A DNA stretch of 64,000 bases from Rhodomicrobium sp. R_RK_3 (GTDB lineage: Bacteria; Pseudomonadota; Alphaproteobacteria; Rhizobiales; Rhodomicrobiaceae), in contig NZ_MWLK01000034.1 in the NCBI RefSeq assembly GCF_002198715.1, forward strand, positions 39,182 to 103,181, written 5' to 3'. The position numbers and the translations under genes were made by a program. This document shows positions 8,320 to 18,080 of the stretch, in pieces; within the stretch, counting starts at the first letter, position 1; each line of letters begins with the position of its first letter. The notes under the pieces are model-generated. The model was not told the DNA's origin and ran no database searches. It saw only the letters and a program-made list of their open reading frames with translations.

Positions 8320-10581
8320 CTACCGCCGCCGCCGGGCATGGCGGCCAGGTGCGGGGCCACGCTTGCGCCGCGACAGCTTCAGGTCGAACCGGCCGTCGCT
8401 CACCAGGGTGAACCGCAGCGCGCCCGCCGACGGATGCGCCTCGACCAGCTTCACCTCGACCTTGTCGCCGAGCCGGAACGCCTCGCCGGAGCGCTCGCCG
8501 ATCATGGCGTGGTCGGCTTCGGAATAGATGTAATAGTCGCGCCCGATGGTCGAGGCCGGGATGAAGCCGTCCGCGCCGTTCTCGTTCAGCTTCACGAACA
8601 GGCCGGAGCGGGTGACGCCGGAAATGCGGGCCGGGAAGGTCGCGCCGATGCGGCTCGCAAGATGGATGGCGATCAGCCGGTCGACGGTCTCGCGCTCGGC
8701 GGACATGGCGCGGCGCTCGGCCTGCGAAATCTGCTCGGCGACGCTGTCCAGCTCGGCGATTTCCTCATCCGCGAGACCGCCCGGCCCGAGCTTCAGCGAG
8801 CGGATCAGCGAGCGGTGCACGATCAGATCGGCATAGCGGCGGATCGGCGAGGTGAAATGGGCGTAGCGGCGCAGGTTGAGGCCGAAATGGCCCAGATTGT
8901 TCGGGCTGTATTCGGCCTGGGCCTGCGAGCGCAGGATGACTTCGTTCACCAGCTCGGAAACGTCGCTGTCCTTCATCTTGTCGAGGATGCGGTTGAACTG
9001 GGACGGCTGCATCAGCACCCCCTTGGGCAGCGAAATGCCGAGCGTCGCGAGGAAATCGACCAGCGAATTCAGCTTCTCCTCGCCCGGCGCGTCGTGGATG
9101 CGGTAGAGCAGCGGCGACTTCACCTGCTCCAGCGTCTCCGCCGCCGCGACATTGGCCTGGATCATGAATTCCTCGATCAGCCGGTGCGCGTCCAGCCGCT
9201 CGGGCGTGATCACCCGGGCGACGCGCCCCTCCTCGTCGAGGATGATTTTGCGCTCCGGCAGGTCCAGCTCCAGCGGCCCGCGCTTGTTGCGCGCCCGCCG
9301 CAGCGCCTCATAGGCCGCCCAGAGCGGCCGCAGCACCGGCTCCAACAGCGGTTTGCTGTGCTCGTTCGGCTGGCCGTCGATTGCGGCCTGGGCTTCGGGA
9401 TAGGCGAGCTTGGCGGCGGAGCGCATCATGGCGCGGGCAAAGCGGTGGTCGCGCTTATGGCCGTCGGCGCTGAACACCATGCGCACGGCAAGGCAGGGCC
9501 GCTCGACGCCCTGCTTCAGCGAGCACAGGTCGTTCGACAGCGCCTCGGGCAGCATCGGCACGACCTGGTCGGGAAAATAGACCGAATTGCCGCGCTTCAG
9601 CGCCTCCGCGCTCAGCGCGGTGCCGGGGCGGACATAGTAGGAGACGTCGGCGATGGCGACGATGACGACGAAGCCGCCCTTGTTCGAGGCATCCTCGTCG
9701 GGGCCGGCCCAGACGGCGTCGTCATGGTCCTTGGCGTCGGCGGGGTCGATGGTGATCAGCGGCAGCTTGCGCAGATCCTCGCGGCCGCGCAGGGTCGGCG
9801 GCTTCAAACCCGCGATCTCGGCCTCGACACTTGCGGGGAAGAGGTTCGGCAGGCTGTAATTCTCGATGGCGATCATGCTGATCGCGCGTTCGCCTTCCGG
9901 ATGGCCGAGCCGCTCGATGATGCGGGCGCGCGGGGCGAGCGTCTGCCCGGTCTTGGTCACCTCGAAGCGGACCAGCTCGCCGTCCTTGGCGCCCTCGGTC
10001 TCACTGGGGCCGAGCCGCCATTCGCGCAATTGCTTCTTATCGGTCGGCTCGATGACGCCGCCATCGCCCACTTTTCGGAAAATGCCGAGCTGGCGCGTGC
10101 GCTCGCGCGGCAAAATCTTGATCGGCATCGCGGTGTAGTCGAAGCCGTCGGGCTCGGCGACCGGCTCGATGCGGGAGAGCACATGGTCGCCGATACCGGG
10201 CATCCGACCCGGCTTCAGCCTCATCAGGATGCGCGGCGGCGGCCCTTCGGAGGCCTCGTTCCAATCCAGCGGGATGGCAATCAGCTCGCCATTGGCGTCA
10301 TTGCCGGAGACCTCGACGACGGTCACCGAGCGAAGCTGCGCGGTGCCGCGCACGCGCTTGCGCGTCTTGGTGATGCGGCCGGAGGCGGTCAGCTCGCGCA
10401 GCAATTCCTTGAGCAGGATGCGGTCGTCGCCCTTCAGACCGAAGGCGCGCGCGATCTCGCGCTTTCCGACCTTGACGGGCGACGTGCGGATGAATTCGAG
10501 AATCGCGTCCTTGCTGGGGAGGGGCGGCGCGGTGCCACCCCTGGCCTTGGCCTTGCGGCCCGACTTTTGCCCCTCTTTCAA
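8320..10581 (-). CDS. rnr: Ribonuclease R (RNB family 3'-5' exoribonuclease)
   Basis: 753 residues, the usual length for RNase R. Order of parts: N-terminal helix-turn-helix (KREIARAFGLKG, about residue 40), cold-shock-type domains, the RNB catalytic core with ITIDPADAKDHDDAVWAG around residue 270 (the aspartates bind Mg2+) and RRYADLIVHRSL, an S1 domain (RISGVTRSGLFVKL), and a basic C-terminal tail ending RRKRGPAPGRHARRRR. It degrades structured RNA processively. The only plausible start is TTG 10581, whose bases overlap the TGA of topA (TTGA), suggesting translational coupling. Confidence 0.95.
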   Translation of the reverse strand: MKEGQKSGRKAKARGGTAPPLPSKDAILEFIRTSPVKVGKREIARAFGLKGDDRILLKELLRELTASGRITKTRKRVRGTAQLRSVTVVEVSGNDANGELIAIPLDWNEASEGPPPRILMRLKPGRMPGIGDHVLSRIEPVAEPDGFDYTAMPIKILPRERTRQLGIFRKVGDGGVIEPTDKKQLREWRLGPSETEGAKDGELVRFEVTKTGQTLAPRARIIERLGHPEGERAISMIAIENYSLPNLFPASVEAEIAGLKPPTLRGREDLRKLPLITIDPADAKDHDDAVWAGPDEDASNKGGFVVIVAIADVSYYVRPGTALSAEALKRGNSVYFPDQVVPMLPEALSNDLCSLKQGVERPCLAVRMVFSADGHKRDHRFARAMMRSAAKLAYPEAQAAIDGQPNEHSKPLLEPVLRPLWAAYEALRRARNKRGPLELDLPERKIILDEEGRVARVITPERLDAHRLIEEFMIQANVAAAETLEQVKSPLLYRIHDAPGEEKLNSLVDFLATLGISLPKGVLMQPSQFNRILDKMKDSDVSELVNEVILRSQAQAEYSPNNLGHFGLNLRRYAHFTSPIRRYADLIVHRSLIRSLKLGPGGLADEEIAELDSVAEQISQAERRAMSAERETVDRLIAIHLASRIGATFPARISGVTRSGLFVKLNENGADGFIPASTIGRDYYIYSEADHAMIGERSGEAFRLGDKVEVKLVEAHPSAGALRFTLVSDGRFDLKLSRRKRGPAPGRHARRRR

Positions 10582-13244
10582 ACCGCTGCCTCGGAACCGG
10601 ATTTCGCCTTGGATTTTGCTTTCGCCTTCGGCTTGGCGTCGGCCTTCTTGGTCTCGGCCTTCGGCTTTGCCTCGGCTTTGGTCTTAGCCTCCGCCTTGGG
10701 CTTCGCCTCGGCCTTGGCTTTTGCCTTGCCTTTCGGCGCCTTGCCATTGGCGGCGCGGGCGGCGAGCAGCGGGATGGCTTCCTCGAGCGTGATCTTCTCC
10801 GGATCGGCGTCCTTGGGGATGGTCGCGTTGACCTTGCCGTGCTTCACATAGGGGCCGTATTTGCCGGAAAACACCTCGACCTTGCCGCCATCGGGATGGT
10901 CGCCGAGATTGCGCAAAGCGCTCTGCGCCGACCCGCCCCTGCCCTTTTTCGGCTCGGCGAGCAGGCTGACGGCGCGGTTGAGGCCGACCGTGAAGACTTC
11001 GTCGGGGCTGTCCAGATTGGCGTAGCGCTTATCGTGCTCGATGAACGGGCCGAAGCGGCCGAAGCCGGCGACGATCGCTTTGCCGGTTTCGGGATGCTTG
11101 CCGATCTCGCGCGGCAGCGACAGGAGCTTGAGCGCCAGCTCGAGATCCAGTTCGGCCTGGATGCCTCTCGGGATCGAGCCGCGCTTGGGCTTTTCGCCTT
11201 CCGCCGGTTCGCCGAGCTGCACATAGGGCCCGAAGCGCCCGGTCTTCAGCAGCACCGGCAGGCCGGATTCCGGATCGATGCCGAGCTGCTTGTCGCCGGC
11301 CACGACCGGGGCCTCGCCGTCGCTGCTGTTCTGGAACTGGCGGGTGAAGCGGCATTCGGGATAGTTCGAGCAGCCGACAAAGGCGCCGAACTTGCCGATC
11401 TTCAGCCCCAACTGGCCATTGCCGCAGGAGGGGCATTTGCGCGGATCGCCGCCATCGGCGGTCGCCGGGAAGATATAGGGCCCGAGGATTTCGTTCAGCG
11501 CGTCGAGGACATGGGTGACGCGCAGCTCCTTGGTGGCGTTCACCGCCTCGATGAAATCGCGCCAGAAATCGCGCAGCACATCCTTCCAGGCGAGCTTGCC
11601 GTCCGAAATCAGGTCGAGCTGTTCCTCGAGATCGGCGGTGAAATCATATTCGACATAGCGCTGGAAAAAGCTCTCCAGGAAGGCGGTGACCAGCCGGCCC
11701 TTATCCTCCGGGATCAGCCGCTTCTTCTCGAAGCGCACATATTCGCGCTCGCGCAGCACGTTGAGCGTCGTCGCATAGGTCGAGGGACGGCCGATGCCGA
11801 GCTCTTCCATCTTCTTGATGAGCGTGGCTTCGGTGTAGCGCGGCGGCGGCTCGGTGAAATGCTGGTCGGCCTTGATGGCATGGCGGGCGAGATTTTCGCC
11901 CTGCGTCAGCTTCGGCAGCCGGGCATCGCCCTCGGCCTCGCTGTCGTCTACGCCCTCCTCGTAAAGCTTCATGAAGCCGTCGAACAGCACGACCGAGCCG
12001 GTCACGCGCAAGCCATAGGACTCTGCGCCCTTGACGGCTTCGATATCGACGGTCGTGCGCTCCATCTCGGCGCTGGCCATCTGGCTGGCGACGGCGCGCT
12101 GCCAGACGAGCTTGTAGAGCGCGATCTCATCCGGCTTCAGGGCTTTTGCCAGATCCTGCGGCAGCCGGCCGAAATCGGTCGGACGGATGGCTTCATGCGC
12201 TTCCTGCGCATTCTTCGCCTTGGTCTTGTAGTCGCGCGGCTTGGCCGGCACGTAATTCTGGCCGAACTGGCGCTCGACCACGCCGCGGCACTGGGCGATC
12301 GCCTCGGGCACGATCTGGACGCCGTCGGTTCGCATATAGGTGATGACGCCGACCGTCTCGCCGCCGATATCGACGCCTTCATAGAGCCGCTGGGCGACCT
12401 GCATGGTCTGCCGGGCCGAGAAACCGAGCTTGCGCGAAGCTTCCTGCTGCAAGGTCGAGGTGGTGAAGGGCGGCGCGGGATGGCGCTTATAGCCGCTGAC
12501 GTCGATGGCGTTGACCTTGAAGTCGCACGCCTCCAGCGCGGCCTTCAGCCGGAAGGCTTCCGCTTCGGTCGGAATGTCGAACTTGTCGAGTTTCTTGCCG
12601 AGCGCGCTGACCAGCCGCGCCTCGAAATCCTGGCCGAGCGAGGAGCCGAGCTGGGCGGCGATGGTCCAATATTCGCGGGAAACGAAAGTCTGGATTTCGG
12701 TTTCGCGGTTGCAGACGAGCCGCAAGGCGACCGATTGCACCCGGCCGGCGGACTTGGCGCTCGGCAGCTTGCGCCAGAGCACCGGCGACAGGGTGAAGCC
12801 GACCAGATAGTCCAGCGCGCGGCGGGCGAGATAGGCGTCGACCAGCGGGATGTCGATCTCGCGCGGATGCGCCATCGCATCCATGATCGCGTCCTTGGTC
12901 ACCGCGTTAAAGGCGACGCGCTCCACGTGAACGCCCTTCAGCGCGTGCTTTTCCTCAAGAATCTTCAGAAGGTGCCAGGAGATGGCCTCGCCTTCACGAT
13001 CCGGGTCAGTCGCGAGGATCAATCGCTCGGAGCCTTTCACCGCCTTGGCGATTTCGTTCACGGTTTTGACGGCGTCCGTGTCGACGGCCCACAGCATGGC
13101 GAAATCGTCGTCGGGAAGTACCGAGCCGTCTTTCGCGGGCAAATCTCGGACATGACCAAAGGATGGGATGACTTTGTAGTCATCACCCAAATATTTGTTG
13201 ATTGTTTTAGCTTTCGCCGCCGACTCAACGATGACGATATTCAT
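10578..13244 (-). CDS. topA: DNA topoisomerase I
   Basis: 888 residues, a type IA topoisomerase relaxing negative supercoils. The Toprim domain (IVESAAKAKTINKYLG at the N-terminus; ATDPDREGEAISWHL around residue 117) and the catalytic-tyrosine segment VITYMRTDGVQIV (about residue 300) are intact. One four-cysteine zinc module (CPSCGNGQ...CSNYPEC) is followed by Topo_C repeats and an unusual Lys/Ala/Glu-rich tail of about 55 residues built from KAKAEAKPKAEAK-like units, probably DNA-binding and disordered. ATG start; cotranscribed with rnr. Confidence 0.97.
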   Translation of the reverse strand: MNIVIVESAAKAKTINKYLGDDYKVIPSFGHVRDLPAKDGSVLPDDDFAMLWAVDTDAVKTVNEIAKAVKGSERLILATDPDREGEAISWHLLKILEEKHALKGVHVERVAFNAVTKDAIMDAMAHPREIDIPLVDAYLARRALDYLVGFTLSPVLWRKLPSAKSAGRVQSVALRLVCNRETEIQTFVSREYWTIAAQLGSSLGQDFEARLVSALGKKLDKFDIPTEAEAFRLKAALEACDFKVNAIDVSGYKRHPAPPFTTSTLQQEASRKLGFSARQTMQVAQRLYEGVDIGGETVGVITYMRTDGVQIVPEAIAQCRGVVERQFGQNYVPAKPRDYKTKAKNAQEAHEAIRPTDFGRLPQDLAKALKPDEIALYKLVWQRAVASQMASAEMERTTVDIEAVKGAESYGLRVTGSVVLFDGFMKLYEEGVDDSEAEGDARLPKLTQGENLARHAIKADQHFTEPPPRYTEATLIKKMEELGIGRPSTYATTLNVLREREYVRFEKKRLIPEDKGRLVTAFLESFFQRYVEYDFTADLEEQLDLISDGKLAWKDVLRDFWRDFIEAVNATKELRVTHVLDALNEILGPYIFPATADGGDPRKCPSCGNGQLGLKIGKFGAFVGCSNYPECRFTRQFQNSSDGEAPVVAGDKQLGIDPESGLPVLLKTGRFGPYVQLGEPAEGEKPKRGSIPRGIQAELDLELALKLLSLPREIGKHPETGKAIVAGFGRFGPFIEHDKRYANLDSPDEVFTVGLNRAVSLLAEPKKGRGGSAQSALRNLGDHPDGGKVEVFSGKYGPYVKHGKVNATIPKDADPEKITLEEAIPLLAARAANGKAPKGKAKAKAEAKPKAEAKTKAEAKPKAETKKADAKPKAKAKSKAKSGSEAAV

Positions 13245-13531
13245 GAGCTATTCCGGTGCTTATGTGAGGCGCGATGGCGTTCATCTCAGTAGGATTGAGT
13301 GAGACACGATCGAAGCCAATCCGTTGCAGGAAACTGGGCCGAGCATGTCGCTGAGTCGGCCTACAGTAAGGGCAAAAGTGCAGGAAACTGTCAAATAGAG
13401 AATGATAGGGGTTGAAACGCCTTGCGGGGTGCAACCAAAGGGCGTATTCGGAGAACCCTATGATATTTAAGCTTATGCGCGTTCCAACTCATTCCCGATG
13501 ACATCTCCGGACTATAATTAGAGGGAAGCCA

Positions 13532-13783
13532 ATGATAAGTGGCCAGGCCGTGACCCATTTGAGAAAAAGCCATATTTTAAACATGAGCGAAGCAGATTCC
13601 GCGGCCCCGATCACGCCCGAAGCGGGTCCGGTGGGGGCCAAAGCCGTCGCCGAATATTCAGCCGAGATCCTCACAGAATTGCGCGATTTGGCGAGTGGGG
13701 CGGGGCTTACTTTCCTCGCCTACCTCATACAAGTGGCGGTTGAGGAGTCAAAAATTCAAGCTGCCGATCCCGAACAAGGCTGA
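13532..13783 (+). CDS. Small conserved hypothetical protein
   Basis: 83 residues from ATG 13532, which is preceded by a good ribosome-binding sequence (GAGGGA, 6 nt spacing); an internal ATG at 13583 is an alternative. The C-terminal half, AEYSAEILTELRDLASGAGLTFLAYLIQVAVEE in two parts (residues 39-57 and 58-72), follows the pattern of a short helical protein found widely in Hyphomicrobiales. The function is unknown. It lies between the divergent topA and convergent dprA genes. Confidence 0.65.
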   Translation: MISGQAVTHLRKSHILNMSEADSAAPITPEAGPVGAKAVAEYSAEILTELRDLASGAGLTFLAYLIQVAVEESKIQAADPEQG

Positions 13784-13837
13784 TTTACCCAGTCAACCGG
13801 CCAATTCTGAGGCGGTTGCGTTGCGTTTCGGCGCGCA

Positions 13838-15019
13838 TCACGCCGCCGGAACGGGCTCGGGCCGGAGTGAGATGCATGCATTGTCGTGCCGCTCGATCCG
13901 CCCGGCGAGGTCGAGTTCGAGCAGCGCGACGGCAAGCTTGCGCGGGCTAAGACCGGCCATGCGCAGCAGCATGTCCGGATGCTCGGGGGCGAAGCTGAGC
14001 GAGGCAAGCAGAGTCTCGCGGTCCTCAGACGTAGGCTCGTCGCTTCCGCTTGCCGGCACCGAGGCGATCCAGGCCGGCGATTCGGCGGGCTCCTCCAGGC
14101 GCGACGGCCGGCGGAAACCAGAGAACAGCTCGGCGACGATCTCCTCGGCGGCCATGACCAAATGCGCGCCGCTCTGGATCAGTTTGTTGGTGCCGATGGC
14201 GCGGGGGTCGAGCGGGTGGCCGGGCACGGCGAAAACCTCGCGATTTTGCTCCAGCGCCATCCGCGCCGTGATCAGTGAGCCCGATTTCTGCGCCGCCTCG
14301 ACCACCACCACGCCGGCGGAAACGCCGGATATGATTCGGTTTCGCCTCGGAAAATCCTGGCCGCGCGGGGCAAATCCGGGTGGGCATTCGGTCAGCAGCA
14401 GGCCGCTTAGGGCGATGGCTTCGTGCAGCGCGGCATTTTCCGGTGGATAAATCATGTCGATGCCCCCGGCGACCACCGCGATCGTGCCGGTCGGCAGCGC
14501 GGCTTCATGCGCCGCCGTGTCGATGCCCCGCGCCAATCCCGAAGCGACCGCTATATCGGCACGGCCCAGATCTCGTGCAAGGGTCGCCGCGAAATGGCGC
14601 CCCGCCGCCGAAGCGCCGCGCGAACCGACGATGGCAACGGTCTTGCCCGCCGCCAGCTCGGTCCGGCCGCGCGCGAAAAGGATTGGCGGCGGACCGGGGA
14701 TCTGCTTGAGCAGGCGGGGATAATCGGTCTCGGGCAGCGCGATGATGCGCGCGCCCGCCTTCTCCACCGCCTCCCATTCGCGCATCGCCAGGTCGCGGCG
14801 ATGCGCCGGGCCATGGCGCTGCAAGCCACCGCGCCGGCGCAATTCGGGCACGGCCTCAAGCGCAGCGCGGGCATTGCCGAAATAGTCGATGAGTTCGCGG
14901 AAGGTGATCGGGCCGACATTTTCGGTGCGAATGAGCCGGATCCAGTCGAGCTTTTCCTCGTCGCTCAGCCTGCCGCGACCGCCGGAAAATGCCCGTGCCT
15001 CAGCCCTTTCCTCCGCCAA
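13838..15019 (-). CDS. dprA: DNA-processing protein DprA
   Basis: 393 residues. The Rossmann-like core shows [12 protein letters not shown] around residue 130, [13 protein letters not shown], and the family motif [13 protein letters not shown] around residue 185. A C-terminal winged-helix domain ([21 protein letters not shown]) follows. DprA loads RecA on incoming single-stranded DNA during natural transformation. TTG 15019 appears to be the start and lies inside the 3' end of plsY (20-bp overlap), with GGGGAAAG upstream; homologues begin a few residues before [20 protein letters not shown], which fits. Confidence 0.95.
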   Translation of the reverse strand: MAEERAEARAFSGGRGRLSDEEKLDWIRLIRTENVGPITFRELIDYFGNARAALEAVPELRRRGGLQRHGPAHRRDLAMREWEAVEKAGARIIALPETDYPRLLKQIPGPPPILFARGRTELAAGKTVAIVGSRGASAAGRHFAATLARDLGRADIAVASGLARGIDTAAHEAALPTGTIAVVAGGIDMIYPPENAALHEAIALSGLLLTECPPGFAPRGQDFPRRNRIISGVSAGVVVVEAAQKSGSLITARMALEQNREVFAVPGHPLDPRAIGTNKLIQSGAHLVMAAEEIVAELFSGFRRPSRLEEPAESPAWIASVPASGSDEPTSEDRETLLASLSFAPEHPDMLLRMAGLSPRKLAVALLELDLAGRIERHDNACISLRPEPVPAA

Positions 15020-15620
15020 TCTTGCTTTCCCCGCCGCTCATGAGTCGCGAAATATTGGCATGATGGCGGATGAAAACCAGGATTGTCAGCACCGTGAAAA
15101 GACCTACGGCCAGCCATTTGCCGAGCCCAAGCAGGATCAGGGGCGTCGCGGCGGCGGCGGTCAACGCGGAGAGCGAGGAATAGCGGCTGATCCAGGCGAC
15201 GCCGAGCCAGATCGCGCAGAAGGCGACCGCCACCCAAGGCGCGATGCCGGCGAGGACGCCGATATAAGTCGCGACGCCCTTGCCGCCTTTGAAGCGTAGC
15301 CAGACCGGGAAGAGGTGCCCCAGAAATGCGCCGAGCCCGGCCACCGCGCCGAGTTCCGGCCCTGCCTCGGATGCGATCAGAACGGCGGCGAGGCCCTTGG
15401 CGAAATCGCCCAGCAGGGTCAGCGCGGCGAGGCCCTTGCGGCCGGTTCGCAGCACATTGGTCGCGCCGATATTGCCCGAGCCGATGGCGCGGATGTCGCC
15501 GGCACCGGCAAGGCGCGTCAGGATCAGGCCGAACGGGATCGAGCCCAGCGCGTAGCCGAACAGCAGAGCGAGCGCGATATCGGCCGGCCCGCCCAAAATC
15601 GCGGCGGCATTCGTGACCAT
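15000..15620 (-). CDS. plsY: Glycerol-3-phosphate acyltransferase PlsY
   Basis: 206 residues from ATG 15620. It is a polytopic inner-membrane protein transferring acyl groups from acyl-phosphate to glycerol 3-phosphate, the first step of phospholipid synthesis. Family motifs are [28 protein letters not shown] and [12 protein letters not shown]. The C-terminus ends in a short soluble tail. It is downstream of pyrC' (31-bp gap) and overlaps dprA, forming the leftward group pyrB-pyrC'-plsY-dprA. Confidence 0.96.
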   Translation of the reverse strand: MVTNAAAILGGPADIALALLFGYALGSIPFGLILTRLAGAGDIRAIGSGNIGATNVLRTGRKGLAALTLLGDFAKGLAAVLIASEAGPELGAVAGLGAFLGHLFPVWLRFKGGKGVATYIGVLAGIAPWVAVAFCAIWLGVAWISRYSSLSALTAAAATPLILLGLGKWLAVGLFTVLTILVFIRHHANISRLMSGGESKIGGGKG

Positions 15621-15651
15621 GTGACAGTCCCCACTAAAACCGCCCGTCGCG

Positions 15652-16986
15652 TCAGACGCGCAGCGGCAAATCCGCATAGCTATAGACGCAGCGCCCCGCC
15701 ACGAAAGTTTTCAGCGCCCGCCCCTGCAGCACCATTTCATCGAACGGCGAATTCTTCGATTTCGACGCCAGCGTCTGCGCGTCGACCCGCCACGGCATTT
15801 CCAGATCGACGAGGCAGAGATCGGCCGGCGCGCCGATGGCGAGCCGCCCACCCGGCAGGCCCAGCAATTGCGCGGGCCGGATGGTCATGGCGGCGAGCAG
15901 CGGCTGCAAGGCGGTCGCGCCATTATGATAGAGCTGCAAGGCGGCGGGCAGCAGCGTTTCGAGGCCCAGCGCGCCGTCGGCGGCTTCGGCGAAAGGCCGG
16001 CGCTTCATGTCGGCGTCCTGTGGGTCATGCGCGGAGACGATGACGTCGATATCGCCGCGATGCACGCCGTCGACCATGGCGCGGCGGTCGCTTTCGGGGC
16101 GCAGCGGCGGCTTGATCTTCAGATAGGTGCGGTAGGAGCCGATGTCGTTCTCGTTCAGCGTCAGATGGTTGATGCTGACGCCGCAGGTGACCTTCAGCCC
16201 GCCCTTGCGCGCCTCGCGGATGACCTCCAGCGAGGCGGCGCAGGAGATGCCCGCCGCGTGATAGCGCCCGCCGGTCAGCGCCGCGAGCCGCAGATCGCGC
16301 TCCAGCATGATGGTCTCGGCTTCGGCCGGGATGCCGGGCAGGCCGAGGCCGGATGAGACCTCGCCCTCGTTCATCACGCCGACATCGGCCAGATGCGGGT
16401 CCTCGATGAAATGCACGATCAGCGCGTTGAAATCCTTGCCGTAACTCAGGATGTTGCGCATCACCTGCGCATTGGCGACGCTGCGCTTGGCATCGGTGAA
16501 GGCCAGCGCCCCGGCCTGCCGGAGCAGGCCGATCTCGGTCATTTCCTTGCCGGCGAGGCCCTTGGTCATCGCCGCCATCGGGTGGACGTTGACAATGGCG
16601 GTGTCGCGCGCCCGCCGCTCGATGAAATCCACCAGCGAGACGTCGTCGATGGCCGGCTTGGTGTCGGGCATGCAGATGATGGTGGTGACGCCGCCGGCCG
16701 CCGCCGCGCGGCTCGCCGTCGCCAGCGTCTCGCGGTGCTCCTCGCCGGGCTCGCCGGTCGAGACCTGCATGTCGATCAGGCCGGGGATAAGGAGATGGCC
16801 TTCGCAGTCGATGAGCTGCGTGTCGGGTTCGTCGGAGCCGGTGAGGTGCGGGCCGATATCGGCGATCGCCCGGCCCTCGATCAAGAGCCCGCCGCGCTCG
16901 TCGCGCCCGGACATGGGGCACAGGAGCCGCGCATTGGTCAGGATGGTGCGGCCGCTCGAAGGAGGCATTTTTTCTGGTGCGTTCAT
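15652..16986 (-). CDS. pyrC: Non-catalytic dihydroorotase-like protein (PyrC'/PyrX type)
   Basis: 444 residues with the overall type I dihydroorotase fold ([31 protein letters not shown]). The metal site is lost: the DxHxH near residue 72 reads DMQVS, the histidine expected in YHxxHVS reads YHAAGIS, and the aspartate of the late DHAPH motif is replaced (SAHDPQD). In several bacteria a non-catalytic DHOase homologue encoded beside pyrB is a structural partner of aspartate transcarbamoylase; that is the likely role here. A catalytic PyrC must then be encoded elsewhere. Eight bp separate it from pyrB. Confidence 0.9.
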   Translation of the reverse strand: MNAPEKMPPSSGRTILTNARLLCPMSGRDERGGLLIEGRAIADIGPHLTGSDEPDTQLIDCEGHLLIPGLIDMQVSTGEPGEEHRETLATASRAAAAGGVTTIICMPDTKPAIDDVSLVDFIERRARDTAIVNVHPMAAMTKGLAGKEMTEIGLLRQAGALAFTDAKRSVANAQVMRNILSYGKDFNALIVHFIEDPHLADVGVMNEGEVSSGLGLPGIPAEAETIMLERDLRLAALTGGRYHAAGISCAASLEVIREARKGGLKVTCGVSINHLTLNENDIGSYRTYLKIKPPLRPESDRRAMVDGVHRGDIDVIVSAHDPQDADMKRRPFAEAADGALGLETLLPAALQLYHNGATALQPLLAAMTIRPAQLLGLPGGRLAIGAPADLCLVDLEMPWRVDAQTLASKSKNSPFDEMVLQGRALKTFVAGRCVYSYADLPLRV

Positions 16987-16994
16987 GATGGCGA

Positions 16995-17948
16995 TCAGCC
17001 TCGCAGGTGGCGGGCGAGGACTTGCAGCACGGCCATGCGGACGGCGACGCCCATCTCGACCTGCTCGCGGATGACGCTGCGCGGATGGTCGGCGACGGCG
17101 GAGGAGATTTCGATGCCGCGGTTGATCGGGCCGGGATGCATGACGAGTGCGTCGGGCTTGGCCTTTTTCAGCTTCTCGTTGTCGAGGCCGAAAAAGTGGA
17201 AATATTCCCGCGTCGAGGGCACCAGCGAGGTGGTCATGCGCTCGCGCTGCAGCCGCAGCATCATGATGATGTCGGCGCCGGCGATGGCATCGTCGAGCTT
17301 GGTGTAGACTTCGACGCCCATGCGCTCGGTGGCGGGCGGAAGCAGGGTCGAGGGTGCGGCAACGCGCACATTGGCGCCGAGCGCATTGAGGAGGAGGATA
17401 TTCGAGCGCGCCACCCGGCTGTGCAGAATATCGCCGCAGATGGCGACGATCAGGCCGTCGATGCGGCCCTTGCGTCGTCGGATGGTCAGCGCATCGAGCA
17501 AAGCCTGCGTCGGGTGCTCATGCTCCCCGTCGCCCGCATTGACCACGGCGCAGTCGACCTTCTTGGCCAGCAATTCGACCGCGCCCGCCGCATGATGGCG
17601 CACGATCAGAATATCCGGCCGCATGGCGTTGAGGGTGACGGCGGTGTCGAGCAGCGTCTCACCCTTCTCGATGGACGAGCTTTTGATCGCCATATTCATC
17701 ACGTCGGCGCCAAGCCGCTTGCCGGCCAGCTCGAAAGAACTTTGGGTCCGCGTCGATGATTCGAAGAAAAGGTTGATCTGCGTCCGCCCGCGCAAAATAT
17801 CGCGCTTCGCGGTGACGCGCCGATTGTAGTCCGCATCCGCATCGGCCAAATCCAAAAGGCCGATGATTTCCGCCGGGCTCAATCCTTTGATGCCGAGCAG
17901 ATGCTTATGCGGGAAGTAGAATTTTTGAGAAGCCAGGGCGACATTCAT
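16995..17948 (-). CDS. pyrB: Aspartate carbamoyltransferase catalytic subunit
   Basis: 317 residues from ATG 17948; upstream in-frame starts would add an unmatched leader. It condenses carbamoyl phosphate with L-aspartate in pyrimidine synthesis. The carbamoyl-phosphate loop [20 protein letters not shown] lies around residue 60, [11 protein letters not shown] and [15 protein letters not shown] follow, and the aspartate-binding region has [10 protein letters not shown] and [11 protein letters not shown]. It heads the pyrB-pyrC' pair; a TATAAC hexamer about 25 bp upstream of the start may be part of its promoter. Confidence 0.97.
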   Translation of the reverse strand: MNVALASQKFYFPHKHLLGIKGLSPAEIIGLLDLADADADYNRRVTAKRDILRGRTQINLFFESSTRTQSSFELAGKRLGADVMNMAIKSSSIEKGETLLDTAVTLNAMRPDILIVRHHAAGAVELLAKKVDCAVVNAGDGEHEHPTQALLDALTIRRRKGRIDGLIVAICGDILHSRVARSNILLLNALGANVRVAAPSTLLPPATERMGVEVYTKLDDAIAGADIIMMLRLQRERMTTSLVPSTREYFHFFGLDNEKLKKAKPDALVMHPGPINRGIEISSAVADHPRSVIREQVEMGVAVRMAVLQVLARHLRG

Positions 17949-18080
17949 TAAAGCGCTGTTATACTGATGTGAGTAAAGCGGGGCAAGCGCGAAGATCAAA
18001 TTGGGAGCAGTTTGTACGCCAAAATGCGGGATAGCTCTAGCACGCTGTTAAGGACGGGACGGAATGGCGCAGATGAGGCC

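Noticed and set aside
8305-13292. Two long plus-strand frames opposite rnr and topA
   Set aside because: Same antisense artefact of high-GC codon use; no recognisable domain and they overlap both real genes.
13325-13390. Direct repeat TGCAGGAAACTG at 13325 and 13379 upstream of topA
   Set aside because: Only two 12-bp copies 54 bp apart with no associated motif; could be chance, so not listed as an operator.
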